From assembly GCA_032358165.1 (NCBI GenBank), contig JAALGY010000057.1, positions 1,550,001 through 1,614,000 of the forward strand: 64,000 nucleotides of DNA. Direction: 5' to 3'. The translations under genes were made by a program, and so were the position numbers. Source of the DNA: Diplosphaera chodatii (lineage: Eukaryota; Chlorophyta; Trebouxiophyceae; Prasiolales; Stichococcaceae). The first letter of the stretch is position 1. Every line of letters starts with the position of its first letter. The notes under the pieces are model-generated. The model did no database searches, was not told where the DNA came from, and saw only the letters and a list, made by a program, of their open reading frames with translations. Below, one piece after another: positions 22,591-34,146 of this stretch.

Positions 22591-25500
22591 TCAGCAGCCC
22601 AGCGCTGCGGCTGCGCGGGCGACTTCGTGTGATTCGACGTCATTGACGAAGGCGGCATTGCCGATGCCGTCCATGAGCGGCATGCGCTGCAAGCCGTCAC
22701 GTGCCTTCGTCGTGTCCTTCAAGCCCTGCAGGCGGTAGTATAGACAAGTGGTGAGAGCAGACCAGCCAGGATGCATGCCCTTCACATAAGCTGCCCATGC
22801 CGTCGAGCCATCAGGAGAGGATCGGGCACTTATATGCATAAATAACGTTGATGACAATCAAGCAGGCAAGTGATGGTACTGTTACACGATGCAGGGACAA
22901 GATGCAAGGACGACCAAGGAGAGCATTCAGCCGGGGGGGTTGCACACCTTCATATACAGCTTTGTGTTGCAGACCTCGTGCTTCATGGGCAGCTGCAGCG
23001 CGCGCATCACCCGGAAGACGCGGTCACGCTGTGCCGGGCTGATCAGCCCCCGGTTGCAGGAGATCTGCAGCAGCACAAGCAGGCATCAGTGGCGTGTGCC
23101 GCCATCACGTAGCTCAAGCGCTACTGGTGCTGGCTGACAGTTTGTACATGCGATGCGAGCATGCAAGCAGAGCTCCTCAAGACGCACCTCTGTGGTCAGA
23201 GCCATGTCGATGTTGACGGCCTCGCCATGCAGCAGCTCGTTACCTGACGCCAGCGCCGCCATCTCAATCTGCGCACCAGACGAAGCACAGTGAGAAGAGG
23301 CTGCCGCCAAGAGGAATGCTGGCGGCCAGGCCGTCAGACGACTCCCGGCACCACCGTGACCACTCACGGACATGCCGCAGGGCACACCACACTCGGTGCT
23401 GCGGCCGCACCTCGGGCGAGAAGGTGTGGCCGTAGTCGACCAGGCGGCACAGGATGTGCTCCCACAGGTTGTACTCCAGCTCCTCCAGCATGCCCTGCAC
23501 CGACCGCCGCATCGCCTGCCCCGCGATCGGGCCCTGCACATGACACACCCTCCGTATGAACAGCTGGATCTCGTCGCCGCTCAAACATGTTGCCGCCGCT
23601 CAAGCATGTCCGAACAACATGTCCGAACACAGGCAGGCAGCATGGTCTGTCGTCACCATGACCCATGCAGCATGCCTCTGAATCATGTTGCCTCACACCC
23701 TGGCGTGCTGTTGTGCCAGTGACAGGAGTGCTGAAGCGCATGCAGCTGCTGGCGGTGCGGCGCACCTGGAACTTGCTGACCATCATGTCCTCGGCGTGCT
23801 CCTCCAGCAGCTGGAACAGCTCCTCGTCCTTGATGCACGCCATCTTGAGCATCTCTGCGGCGCCGTTGCTGATGTTGCGCTGGTCCAGCGACCGCAGGAA
23901 CGACCTGGGGAGAGCGGCGGCGGCGTCAGGTGACAACTCCTCGTGTGAATCAGCATGCATGGCTGCATCGTGGCCGAGTACCATTCTGAGGTGAGCAAGG
24001 CAAGCAAGAAACGCGGCAGGTAAATGCTGATGAAGGCACCTGTCGAGGAAGACAGCCAGCGGCGGGCAGTAGGTGCCCAGCTTGTTCTTCTTGTCCTGGA
24101 AGTTCACTGCCGTCTTGATGCCCACTGACGCATCAACTGCTGCCATCAGGGTGGTCGGCACCTGCACAAGTGCAGCCTCCTTGAGATGAGGGTACACGAA
24201 GGGCTGCTGTCAACAGTGGTCGAGCGGCCACTGTCGACTGGCCACTGCTGCTTGTGTCAGGTCAACAGTCGGCAAAAGCGACGACCAGCAGTTGTCGATC
24301 AGCAGCACCTTGATGACTGGTGTGTTGCGGCGGTACAGGTTCGCAGACAGACCGGCAACATCCAAGCACACGCCGCCACCGATGGCAATGATGGGCTCCT
24401 TCCGCCTACGCCATGCAACTCAGCAGAGTCAGCCAGCAGCTCGTATGTACGGACAGGCACTCAGCCCAAGCAGGGAATAACACCTTCATGCAGCGTGTGA
24501 TGGTCACGAACGACGTCTGATGGCCACGAACGACCGGACCTGTTCAGGCCGAACTTCTCCAGGGCGGCTGCCACCTCAAACACCAGCTCGAAGCTCTTGT
24601 TGGCCTCGTTCGTTGGCAGCGCCAGGATCTCGTACTCGAAGCCATGGTGCGTGAAGTACTGCACAGGACACCGGCATGGTCAGCCCTTGCCACATGCCGC
24701 CCAGGCCAAATGCCACCCAGGCCTGATGACAGGCACCACACGTGGACGTCATATTGACCAGAAGACACAAAGCACCACATACCTCCTCGACCTTCTCGCC
24801 ATAGAGCCTGTACACATTGTCGTCCATGATGATGAAACGCCGCTGGCCGACCTCCTGCGACGGCTGCGCAGCCAGCTGGCTGGGGAAGGAGCCGGGCACC
24901 ACCCCCCGCAGCAGGCTCTGTGTGCATTGCATGATGTCAGCCATGACATCTCTGAGCCGGCGCACGGATACGTTGCAAAATAGCAGAGATGGTCATCCTT
25001 TCTGCTGTTGAGCGTCGAATGATGCTTGTGTTGCGACAGGATGCGGCAGGAACAGCGCTCAGAGGATTCACTGACCTGGTTGTCGAGCTCCAGAAGCCCG
25101 ACGACTTCGTTGATTGTGTAACTGACAGGCTGCGCCGCCACCACCTGGAACGAACCCTGCACATGCCATACGAAATATTCGGCCAGAGCTGTACTGCTGT
25201 GAATACGTCTGGCTGCAGAGCTGGTTGTGGCACTGAGCGTGATGGCGCGTGCCGAAGCGTAAACGCCCCCAAGTGAGCACTTCGAGGCAAAAGCACTTGG
25301 TACTTTTGGGCTGCTCCAAGCATTGAAAGATGTGAGGTGCACAGCTGGTTCGAGAGGCATGGGAAGCCGGAGAGCACACCGTCTGCAAGCCGCTGATGCC
25401 GCCAGCGGTCAGGCCGTTGAGGCCAGGCGTGTTCATGAGCCCCTCAACGGGCTTCGGGATGAACGCCGGATCAGCCACCGTCGAGGGAGGAAACTTCACG

Positions 25501-25622
25501 GCCCGCTCTGGCGCCGCGATGGCCGGCGCCTCCACACCCTTCGGCGGGGAATGCTTCACGGCGGCAGAGCTGCCCAGACCAGCGCCCCCGGCTGGCCCCG
25601 GAGCCCTGTTTGCGGGTGGCAT
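22591..25622 (-). CDS. mysA: Sedoheptulose-7-phosphate cyclase (desmethyl-4-deoxygadusol / 2-epi-5-epi-valiolone synthase type)
   Basis: A member of the dehydroquinate-synthase superfamily. In mycosporine pathways it cyclises sedoheptulose 7-phosphate to desmethyl-4-deoxygadusol; EEVS relatives make 2-epi-5-epi-valiolone. The tentative start is the ATG at 25622-25620, with a Pro/Ala-rich head. Exons in order: GSFQVVAAQPVSYTINEVV; RRFIIMDDNVYRLYGEKVEE; YFTHHGFEYEILALPTNEAN; KEPIIAIGGGVCLDVAGLSA (NAD-binding GGG, near 24380); VPTTLMAAVDASVGIKTAVN then NKLGTYCPPLAVFLDR (near 24150-24050). Next come ISNGAAEMLKMA (metal-ligand Glu and Lys, near 23860), LVDYGHTFSPEV (His) and LLHGEAVNIDMALTTE (second metal His, near 23230). 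After these, ISPAQRDRVFRVMRALQLP and GIGNAAFVNDV lead to the TGA at 22593-22591. The VDASVGIKTAVN, GH-x-x-SP and NIDMA blocks separate it from true dehydroquinate synthases. DDGS versus EEVS activity needs an active-site comparison. Confidence 0.9.
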
Positions 25623-26702
25623 GAGCAACACATCACGGCCTGATCAGAACAAGCTGCAGGTGCACTGCCGTTCGGCAGCATCAGGTCAACGTTAAAGGGC
25701 AGCATAGGTGCATAGAAGCCCGATGCAGACACTGCATGCACAATTAGATAGGACCGCCGGCGGGTGTCGTGCCACCGGCACCGATCGGCCACGTCAATTA
25801 TCCGGCATGCGCCGCAAGATATGCCCAGACATGGGAGCTGGACCGCTCAGGTAAGACTTGTGGTACTACGATCCGACAGACAGGCACAGTTGCGGAGCGC
25901 GGCGCCGCACCTGGCGGGTGTGGCGCCCTGCTGCGGCCTGCCGGGCGTGCGTGTTGCAGAAGATGCCACATGCCGGGCTCCGGCGCTGGCGTGGCAGTGC
26001 AGAACGCCTCGAAGCGCCATTGCGGTCGTTGATCGACTGCGAGCGCAGCCGCCGGGGGCCGCCTCGTTGAGTGCTGTGCGATGCAAAAATCGCTCTCGCT
26101 GACGTCGAAAGTCCCGAAAGCTGAGCCTGGGTGCAGCTGGAGCGGATTTCTGGCTGGCTTGACTATGCGATCGATCACACAATCATAGAGCGGCTGAGTG
26201 CTCGGTGTGACTGCGACTATGCGGTCCGACGGCGGCCGGCAGGTTGTAGGAGGACGAATCTACTGGCAGCAGGCATGAAGCTGGCAAGCTCCCAGCACGT
26301 GTGACGCTGTGCCACGTCTGTGGCTGACTACTGTGTACAACTGATCTCCTGTGCAGACTTTGGTGCATGTTTGTCATTGAATAGCCAAGCTGCCAACAGA
26401 CGTGGCGGTGGCACGGCTGCTGCGGTGTCCGGCGCTGTCCCAGACAAGGTGCAGCATCAATTGCCGAGATTCTGCTGGTGCACGGAGTTAGGTCCATCCG
26501 CAATCGCCACTCAATCTGTACACTTGCGGGATCTTGTCTCATTTGATCGAGCCTGGCGTTCCAACATGCATCACCGGCTAGTTGAACGGCATGTCAGCAG
26601 CACTGACAAGCATCGGCGGCTGCGGCAGCACTCAGATGTTCATCATGATTAAACTTGTTTCATGTCGTGTACGCAGGCAGTCGATCATAGCAACTGATCG
26701 CA
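25623..26702. promoter_or_regulatory. Divergent promoter region shared by the mysA-like and mysB-like genes
   Basis: About 1.08 kb between two 5' ends. It presumably carries both promoters and 5' UTRs. Open frames within it (25798-26178 and others) overlap on both strands without homology. A small extra 5' exon of the cyclase gene around 25650-25750 cannot be excluded. No specific light- or UV-response element can be named from sight. Confidence 0.5.
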
Positions 26703-28279
26703 ATGGCGGCTGACCAAGCAGCCAGTGGATCGGCGCAGAACGGTGCTGCTGCGCCCGATGTCAATGCCGCCGGGCAGCCGGACACGCCCGTGGAGGTCGT
26801 CACCGCGTTGCTGGGCAGGGCGCTGGAGTCGGGCGACCACAGCTCCATGAAGCAGCTGGTGCAGCAGGCGCATGCGGTCCTCGCGGGTCTGGATCCGTAC
26901 CTGGACAGCATCTCCACGCCGCCGTCAGATGTGCGCCACATCTCCAGATCCGGCTGCTTTGTTGAAGTTCTTGCCTCGTATGTCAGCAGTGTTCGTGATA
27001 CGGACTTGCATATCTATACACAAACATACACACGCCATACAGCATGCGTCCATCTTGATTACGCCAGGTGTGCCAGGAGCTCATCAGCGCATCGCTGTCA
27101 CACAACTGGCCGGACGCGCATCAGCAGGTAAGGCTTGACAGTCAGCTCAGTCCTTGTTGGATTCTGGAACTGCTGACTCCAAAGCAGCGCACACATTGGA
27201 CGATATCCCATGTTGGCGACCGCGCAGGGCAAGACGCAGTTCCTTCAAAAGTCGGAGTGCTGCGCGGGGGCGCTGGAGGGCCGCTTCATCGCCACCCTGT
27301 GCCGGCTGACAGGCGCCAAGACGGTGCTGGAGGTGGGCATGTTCACGGGCACCACCACGCTGGCGGTGGCGCAGGCGCTGCCGGACGACGGCAAGGTGGG
27401 GTGATGGAAAGCACGCGCCAGCCGCTGGCATCGCACTGCGCTGTCCGTCGCACCTGCATGTCATCTCTGTGCACGGGTTGCTGTGGTAGGTGGTGAAGCA
27501 GCTGCTGTGGCTGCAGGTGTACGCTCTTGAGATCGAGCAGTACATGAAGGACTTTGCGCAGCCGGTGTTCGAGCAGGCAGGAGTCGACCACAAGGTGATC
27601 TTGTAGCCATCGCCACTGGCTACCCTCCCCGCATTGAGCCTTTGACTGCGCGACCCGTGTCACATCATAAATAGCAACACAAGAGTCACATTCATGCCCC
27701 AAATCATCTACAGGTGTCCGTGGTCGTGGGGCCAGCCAATGAGGGCATCGAGCAGCTGGTCAAGCAGGGCGCGCGCTTCGACCTGGCGTTCTTGGACGCT
27801 GACAAGGGCGGCTACCTCGGCTATTACAACCAGGTGGCCTGCCTGTGCGTCAGCAAGCTCACAATATCACGCAGTGCAGGCAGTCAGACCGAAACCTCTT
27901 GGGCTGTCTCCAGACGACTTTAGTCGGTGTGTGCTGGACTGACTGGTTCTGGATCCTGCCCCTCAGCTCATGGACAACAACCTCATTGTGCCGGGCGGCG
28001 CCATTGTGGCAGACAACACCCTCATGAAGGTGCAGCTGTTGTACAATATCAGCAAGACCTGTCTGCTGAGGAACCTGCCTGTTGCTTCGTGTCAGTAGAG
28101 CACCGCAGCTGCCGCCAACGCCATTCATGCATGTGCTGCAGGGCCGGCCTTACACAGACCAGAAGGATGAGCTCGGCACAGAGATCCGGAAGTTCAACGA
28201 GGCCATCCGCAATGACGACAGGGTGGAGGTCATTGCCACGCCCTTCCGTGACGGCGTCAGCATCATCATGCGCAAGTAG
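26703..28279 (+). CDS. mysB: SAM-dependent O-methyltransferase, MysB / 4-deoxygadusol type
   Basis: Class I (caffeoyl-CoA-type) O-methyltransferase. In mycosporine pathways it methylates desmethyl-4-deoxygadusol to 4-deoxygadusol. The ATG at 26703 starts an Ala-rich head, then AHAVLAGLDPYLDSISTPPS, a segment shared with the cyanobacterial pathway enzyme and not usual in ordinary CCoAOMTs. Further exons give CQELISASLSHNWPDAHQQ, FLQKSECCAGALEGRFIATL, the SAM-binding TVLEVGMFTGTTTLAVAQAL (near 27325-27385), YALEIEQYMKDFAQPVFEQA, FDLAFLDADKGGYLGYYNQ (metal-binding DADK, about 27780-27835) and NNLIVPGGAIVADNTLMKG (metal-binding DN). The end reads RVEVIATPFRDGVSIIMRK, TAG at 28277-28279. It has about six introns. 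It is divergent from the cyclase and next to a dehydrogenase on the same strand. Confidence 0.9.
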
Positions 28280-28500
28280 GGCACGCATGTCATGGGTTGC
28301 ATGCATCGAACTCCGTCTTGCCAGAGCGTCGTCCTACAGCAGTCACAGCAACGTTTCATGCATGCATGGCGACTTCAAATTGCTTGCCAATACTTGACGC
28401 TTGTGAGGGCCCTACCCCTCACCCTTGCAACGGAGGGAGGAAGGTTTTTCAGTTGGCAACACATGTGCTGATGCAGTTGATGTGTCATTACCCCAGGCAG

Positions 28501-30028
28501 ATGCAGCAGGGCGACCCAGTGAACACAGGGCTGGCTGGCAACAACATCCTGCAGCGTTTCAAGCTCAACGGGCAGACAGCACTCATTACAGGTGCTGCAT
28601 GCGCGCGGCCTGACCTCCTTGTTGTGGGTGATGGTATGCACACTCCTGCCTGATACTGCGCTCCACCTGTGCTGAGAAGGGCTGGTAAGTGCTGCAGGCG
28701 CCGGGCAGGGCATTGGTCGTGCATTTGCGCACGCATTAGGGGAGGCAGGCGCTGCCGTCGCAGTGGTCGACATCAACGGCGAGAAGGCTGAGGAGGTGGG
28801 GGGCGCTCTCCAGATGTGTACGTGCAGGCTTGGCAGGTATCAGCATCGTGTTGTCAAACGTTGACACTGGACTCAGTGGAGAGCATGCGATCTGCAGGTG
28901 CGGGGGGAGCTGGCTGCAAAGGGCATCCGCTCCATTGCGATCTCCAGCGACATCACCAAGGCAGACACCTGCAAAAGGTGCACAGGCTGGCAGACGCAGC
29001 AGCAGCAGCAGCAGGTCTGCATGTGTGCTTGTCTGCGATTGTCCATGCGTGGTGACACAACATGAGATGCGCCACATCCGCCTCCTCCTGCAGCATGGTG
29101 GAGCGGGTGGTGAGCGAGCTTGGCGGCCTGGACATCGCGATCAACAATGCGGGCGTGAACCGCAACCATGCGGCGGAGGAGTGCTCCGAGGAGGACTGGG
29201 ACCTGACCTTCAACCTCAACACGCGCGCGGTGTTCCTGTGCTGCCAGGCCGAGGGCAACCACATGCTCAAGCAGGGTGAGCCCAACCTTGCAGTCGGGTT
29301 CGTCTGGGCTACTCTGACGATGTCATGATGTGCCAATGCCTTGGGCAGCAAAGCACGCTGCTGCTATCAGATGTGCTGGCATGCTGCTGTTTTTGCCTCG
29401 ATGTCAGTGAACATTGCATGTGGCTGATACCGCAGGCCACGGCAAGATCATCAACACAGCCAGCATGGCCAGCCTGTTGGTGCCGCACCCCCAGAAGCAG
29501 ATTGCATACAACGCCTCGAAGTCAGCAGTTGTAAAGATGACACAGACGCTGGGTGAGCGTGCCTGCACCATTGCTCTACCTATGTTGTGGTGTCATCTGA
29601 TGCTTGACGTCAAGAGCATAGGCTGCTGTGTCTTCAGCAGAACCATGTCATATGCAGGATGTGAGTGGGCAGACAGAGGTGTGCGCGTCAACTGCATCTC
29701 GCCCGGTATCGTCAACACAGAGCTTATCCAGGTGCGCCGCCGACAATGCCGCATTGCAAGCCCGTGTTTGCGACCCATACCTGTTGGATAGCACAGCAGA
29801 TGCTGTGAAGACGCTGATGATGTAGTGGCTGACATGAGCTCACTGACATCGCAGAAGTCGAAGGACTTGCAGCCGCTGGTGTCCGAGTGGATCGACCACC
29901 AGATACCCGCGAAGAAGCTGGCAGAGGTCACAGACCTGCAGACCGCCATCGTGTTCATGGCGTCATCAGCATCAGATTACATGGTTGGACATAATCTGGT
30001 GCTGGAGGGCGGTCAGAGTCTTTGGTAG
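28501..30028 (+). CDS. Short-chain dehydrogenase/reductase (classical SDR), cluster gene 3
   Basis: NAD(P)-dependent oxidoreductase; substrate unknown. The ATG at 28501 begins MQQGDPVNTGLAGNNILQRF. The first splice joins ALIT-GAGQGIGRAFAHAL, completing the cofactor motif TGxxxGxG. The acidic Asp in AVAVVDINGEKAEEV suggests NAD(H) preference. NNAG is at about 29144-29155, the catalytic Ser in IINTASMAS near 29455, and YxxxK in IAYNASKSAVVKM near 29505-29525. The substrate loop reads RVNCISPGIVNTELI. The C-terminal exon (about 29860-30028) ends DYMVGHNLVLEGGQSLW, TAG 30026-30028. It resembles polyol/sugar and xylulose/sorbose-type reductases. It starts 222 bp after the mysB-like gene on the same strand and converges with the mysC-like gene (235-bp gap). 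A role in oxidising or reducing the cyclohexenone product is inference. Confidence 0.88.
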
Positions 30029-30262
30029 GATGAACATCGTAACTGTAGTATAGAATCCTATTATTCATGACTTTGAGTGGCAGAAATGTTCCACTGCGCC
30101 TAAAACTACAGGAGATTTGTGGGTCTGCCATGCGAGTTTTTACATCGCATAGCCCACTGCTCACATTGCTGAGTATCTGAGAATTTGCAATGCTCAGCAA
30201 GTGCCCCCTGTGAACCTGCACTATCCCCTTCTATCAGCTAGCCAGCTATCTCCCCAGACATC

Positions 30263-33200
30263 TCAGTCACCACCCAGCTCGACGACCTTGCCGCTGCAGA
30301 GGTCGATCTTGATCCAGGGCTTGCCGCTGGCCACAATGCGCATCAGCTGCACGGGAATCTGCAGGAAGTGCAGCACGAAGAACGGCAGCGGGTCCGCCTC
30401 ATCTGCCACTGCGTCTGTCCCGTTGAAGATAGTGGCCAGCCGCCTCGCCGTGCTCTGGTAGAGCGCTCCAATGCTACGAGCCTGCATGAAGTGCATCACG
30501 TTGCCCAACTACCTCAGGGCTCATGACCAGATGAACCACGCATAACAGCACACTGCAGCATGGATGAGCAGCCGGCCTCGGGATGCTGAGCAGCAACCAC
30601 CCCACCTTTAGCAAGTCGCTGAACAGAAGTCCTCCAAGCTCGTTGTACACCCAGTGCACTGGACGTGCTGTGGGGTGCGGCTGCAGCGGCGCTACACAGG
30701 CATCAATCACGGCCTGCGGCACACAGGCAGGATGTTCACGCCACATGGCTCTGGAGGCCAGATGTACAGCCACCGCATCACAATGCTGCGAGTTCAATCT
30801 GAGTACAAGCGCGGCTGCAACCTGAGGCTTGAAGAACGCCACTGGCAACCGCTCGTCATTGTAGAAGGCGAGGAGATTGGTGCTGGTCCGAGGATTGCCT
30901 GTGTGTTTGCGTGAACACTCAGATAACCGACAGTCACAGCACTGAGTGCACTCACAGCTCGTGCGAAACACACAGCTGCAGCAATGCTGTAACGTCGGCT
31001 GGACCCAAGGAGGAGTTCACCGAGATGACATGTGGCAGCTGAGCACGTTGAGAGACTCACACTCGATGCAGTAGAGGACGTTGTCAGCCTCGTTGAGCAT
31101 GAAGTCGAAGCAGATCTGTCCAGACATGGGGTGTGCCGTGCAGCACTTCTGCACCCACTTCAAGATCTGCAGACACGCAGCAAGAACATGATACCTCACA
31201 GTGCTCGAAGTACAGTGGTGCTTCACCAATCCGTGACCCGTAGCTTCCACAAGAGAGTTCATGAGTCCCACCTCTGGACTGCCGACGTGCGCATAGTTGA
31301 GGCAGGACAGCTCCGCCACATTATCAGCATGCGCGACGACGTTGCCTTCGTGCACGATGGAGTACGATGCGTACTCTGGCCCGCGGATGAAATGCTGCAG
31401 CAGCCACGGCTGGGTGTCCGAGATCTGGAGCCCGGCAATGTACCGCTCCAACACCTGCAGGTGGTGTGGCATATGTCAGTAAGACCTTGCGTCTGCACAA
31501 AGTCTTCCCAGCGGGAAACGCCCGTCACACCAATCGTCCATCTCATACTGGCCGTCCTGGTCTGCTTATGCAGGTCCAGCTTAACGCATACAGCTTTGCT
31601 CAAGCCAATGCACATGCGTGCATCCATGCAAACATTTGTTGCAACACCTGGATTAAATCAGTGAACAGCTAGACAGCCAGATGCAGGCCAATGTCTGAGG
31701 CACCAAACCAACCCATGAACCTCCACACCAGCTGACCAGGCGGCTTCGATGCAGTCTGCATGCAGGGAGCACCTTCTGGTCGCATGGCAGCGTGAACAGG
31801 TCAGCGCGTGCAATCGCCTGGTAGCCGACGCTCTTCAGCAGGTACGTCTTGCCCTGGAATACCTCTGGCCTGCACATCGTACACAACACAACATGACTTA
31901 GTGTGCGACTGAACTGCTGCACTGGAGCCCCATTCTCTTGCACCTCTTCCTCTTGTCTGTTTGCAACTGCGATATCCACCAGAGCTGGTGACTCTGATGT
32001 GTCTCCCAGGAAGCAGCTCTTACACGCAAGGGTGCCAGAGAAGGAGGTCACTTTTGGTTCAGCTCCAGCAGCTCGGCCTTGGAGGTGATTGGGAACACAT
32101 GTGGTGAGGAGAGCCCATGCTTTTCGCAGAACTTCTGGAACTTGATCTTGTCGTTCAGGAAGGCCACCTACAGTAGCCTGGGAGCGGGTGTCGATCACAA
32201 GGTAGACATGCGGCAGCGATACACATCAGCGCACAGCGATTCCCGCATGAGTTAGGTGGTGCACATGACTGAGCCTCAGCATGTTGACGTACGCACATCT
32301 CTCGCGTTGAGTGTGCAGTTGTGGCACCCCGGCGGCATGAGCTCAGCGGCCAGTGCTTCGTACACGCTGTACTGGGCGATGGACACTGGCACAAACAGCG
32401 ACACGTGCTCCCGGGCGCCAATCCTCGCCATCGCCTGCATGCACCCAGGACTACGTGGGTGATTCGCAGCCCGCATGTGTGGGCTGCCTCCTGAGGTGAA
32501 GTCACCGTGAGCATGCAGCACAAGGAAGATGTGCTACCTTCAGATAGTCCAGAGGCCTTTCGTTGGGGCTTGGCACACTGTAGAACTTTGCCACGCTGTT
32601 TGAAAAGCGAGTGCAGCTGGACCAATTCCTGCGTGTGGGCATGCTGCAGGCTGTGAGTTGTTTCCAGCACACAGATGCTGTTGGGTGCAGCTCTGGGCGT
32701 ACAATGCGGGTAGTTGGTGGCAGGTAGCTGATAAGTTGACGCACTTGCTGCTGTCCACCAGGACCACACGCCAGCCGGCACGGTGCAGGTGCCTGCTCAC
32801 ATGCAGCGCCTTTGTCTTGTTGCCCCCTGCACAGGCAGTCGGCAGCGTCCTTAACGACACCTTCGCATATGACATGCCGCTGATGGAGCCTGAAAACTTG
32901 TAAATGATGCCTTGCCACCAGGTATGGCAATGAGCAACGCCGCAGATCCTGCCAGCGCACCGCTGACGATGGCCGTGCCGCGGGCCTTGCTGCCGTGGCC
33001 GTCCATGGTTGCATGCTTGGTGCTGCGGTTACCGCTTGCCACCGACTTTGATACAAACAGCCACGAGAGCAGTGCACGAGCTGCCGCGGCGGCCAGCGTC
33101 ACCGGCAACACGACGTAATATAAGAGACCCAGCAGCGCAAGTGCCTTGATGCGCGAGATCAGCTTCGTGCTCGCAGACCAGGCAGTGCTCTGCTGGCTGA

Positions 33201-33524
33201 GCGGCGGCTTGTTGCGGATTGGGTAGTCCTGTTTGAGGGCGTCCAGCACATCCTGCAAAGATTGGCGTGTCGTGTGCGCATCAGCGGCGGTTGACATGAC
33301 GACATTGCATGCCAGCAGGCGCATGATTCTTTCGGGGACTGGGAGTATGCCATACTGAGCATGTACTTTCATCACATGGTCGTCATCTTCGAAATATGCT
33401 GTCATAACAGCCACAAAGTACTCGCCTCGTTGTCCGCTGCCGGTACCAGCGCCACAATGCGCTTGATCAGGCGTGCATCAGCCACCGCCTCATCGCCGCT
33501 CGGCTCGCCATTCAGGGCGTCCAT
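30263..33524 (-). CDS. mysC: ATP-grasp ligase, MysC (mycosporine-glycine synthetase) type
   Basis: In cyanobacteria this enzyme joins glycine to 4-deoxygadusol using ATP, giving mycosporine-glycine. The proposed start is the ATG at 33524-33522. Exon 1 ends at 33426; a GC-AG intron (33425-33253) then gives ADNE-DVLDALKQDYP. An alternative start is the ATG at 33297. A membrane anchor follows (ALALLGLLYYVVLPVTLAAA), as in cyanobacterial MysC. Then come IPGGNKTKALHVSRHLHRAG, RVVLVDSSK, SVAKFYSVPSPNERPLDYLK, REHVSLFVPVSIAQYSVYEA, FLNDKIKFQKFCEKHGLSSP (near 32150), GKTYLLKSVGYQAIARADLF (ATP-grasp Lys), PWLLQHFIRGPEYASYSIVH, GQICFDFMLNEADNVLYCIE, CNPRTSTNLLAFYND (metal/phosphate Asn near 30880) and VHWVYNELGGLLF. 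The end is GKPWIKIDLCSGKVVELGGD, TGA 30265-30263. The C-terminus is a signature of this family. About ten exons. Confidence 0.9.
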
Positions 33525-34146
33525 GCCGTGCCAATGATGCTGCTGATCACCCCTTTGACACCAGCTAAGTGAAACTCAAGTGCAATGTGCGGCCGCACAG
33601 CAGTGACCTTGTTGACAGCAAGGCTGAAGCTCCCAAGCACGCAATGACATTCAGACTTCTCTGTGCCTGAAGATATCCAAACAAGGCGTCAATGTCGGAT
33701 CGCCCAGCAGTACCACGCAACCATCAACTCTGAATCCCGCAGGATATCTGCGTTGTTTCCGACAAAAGCTGCGGGGTTCCGGTGGACTGATGATGTTGCA
33801 TTGTGTCAGCATCGAACAGCACGTGCCGGCTGTGCGCTGGCCAGAAGCTGCATGTGTCAAGATAAGTGATTGGTACCGTGGCACCAGCATTGCTGGCCGC
33901 AGGGGTGCCTACACATGGGCATGGAACACATGGTTGTGGACATGCATGCGATACCGTTGCTGAACCCGCAGCACTGATGTCATTGTCTGCGTTGCTAGAC
34001 ATCATGCTCGACTCTGCAGCAGTGGAGTTTGAGGCTAGCCGCTTATGTAAGGATGAACCCCATTGATCAGAGAGGCATTCCTCTGCCTGGCATGACCAAA
34101 GGAATGCCAACAGTCTGAGCACAATATGGACTTCAAATAGCCGTCT
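33525..34146. other. Intergenic region upstream of the mysC-like gene
   Basis: About 620 bp containing the promoter and 5' UTR of the mysC-like gene and the 3' UTR of the second SDR, both on the minus strand. Open frames on both strands here lack features. Confidence 0.45.

Noticed and set aside
22591..25622. Plain 3-dehydroquinate synthase (shikimate pathway)
   Set aside because: The VDASVGIKTAVN, GHTFSPE and HGEAVNIDMA blocks and the adjacent MysB/MysC partners fit sedoheptulose-7-phosphate cyclases instead.
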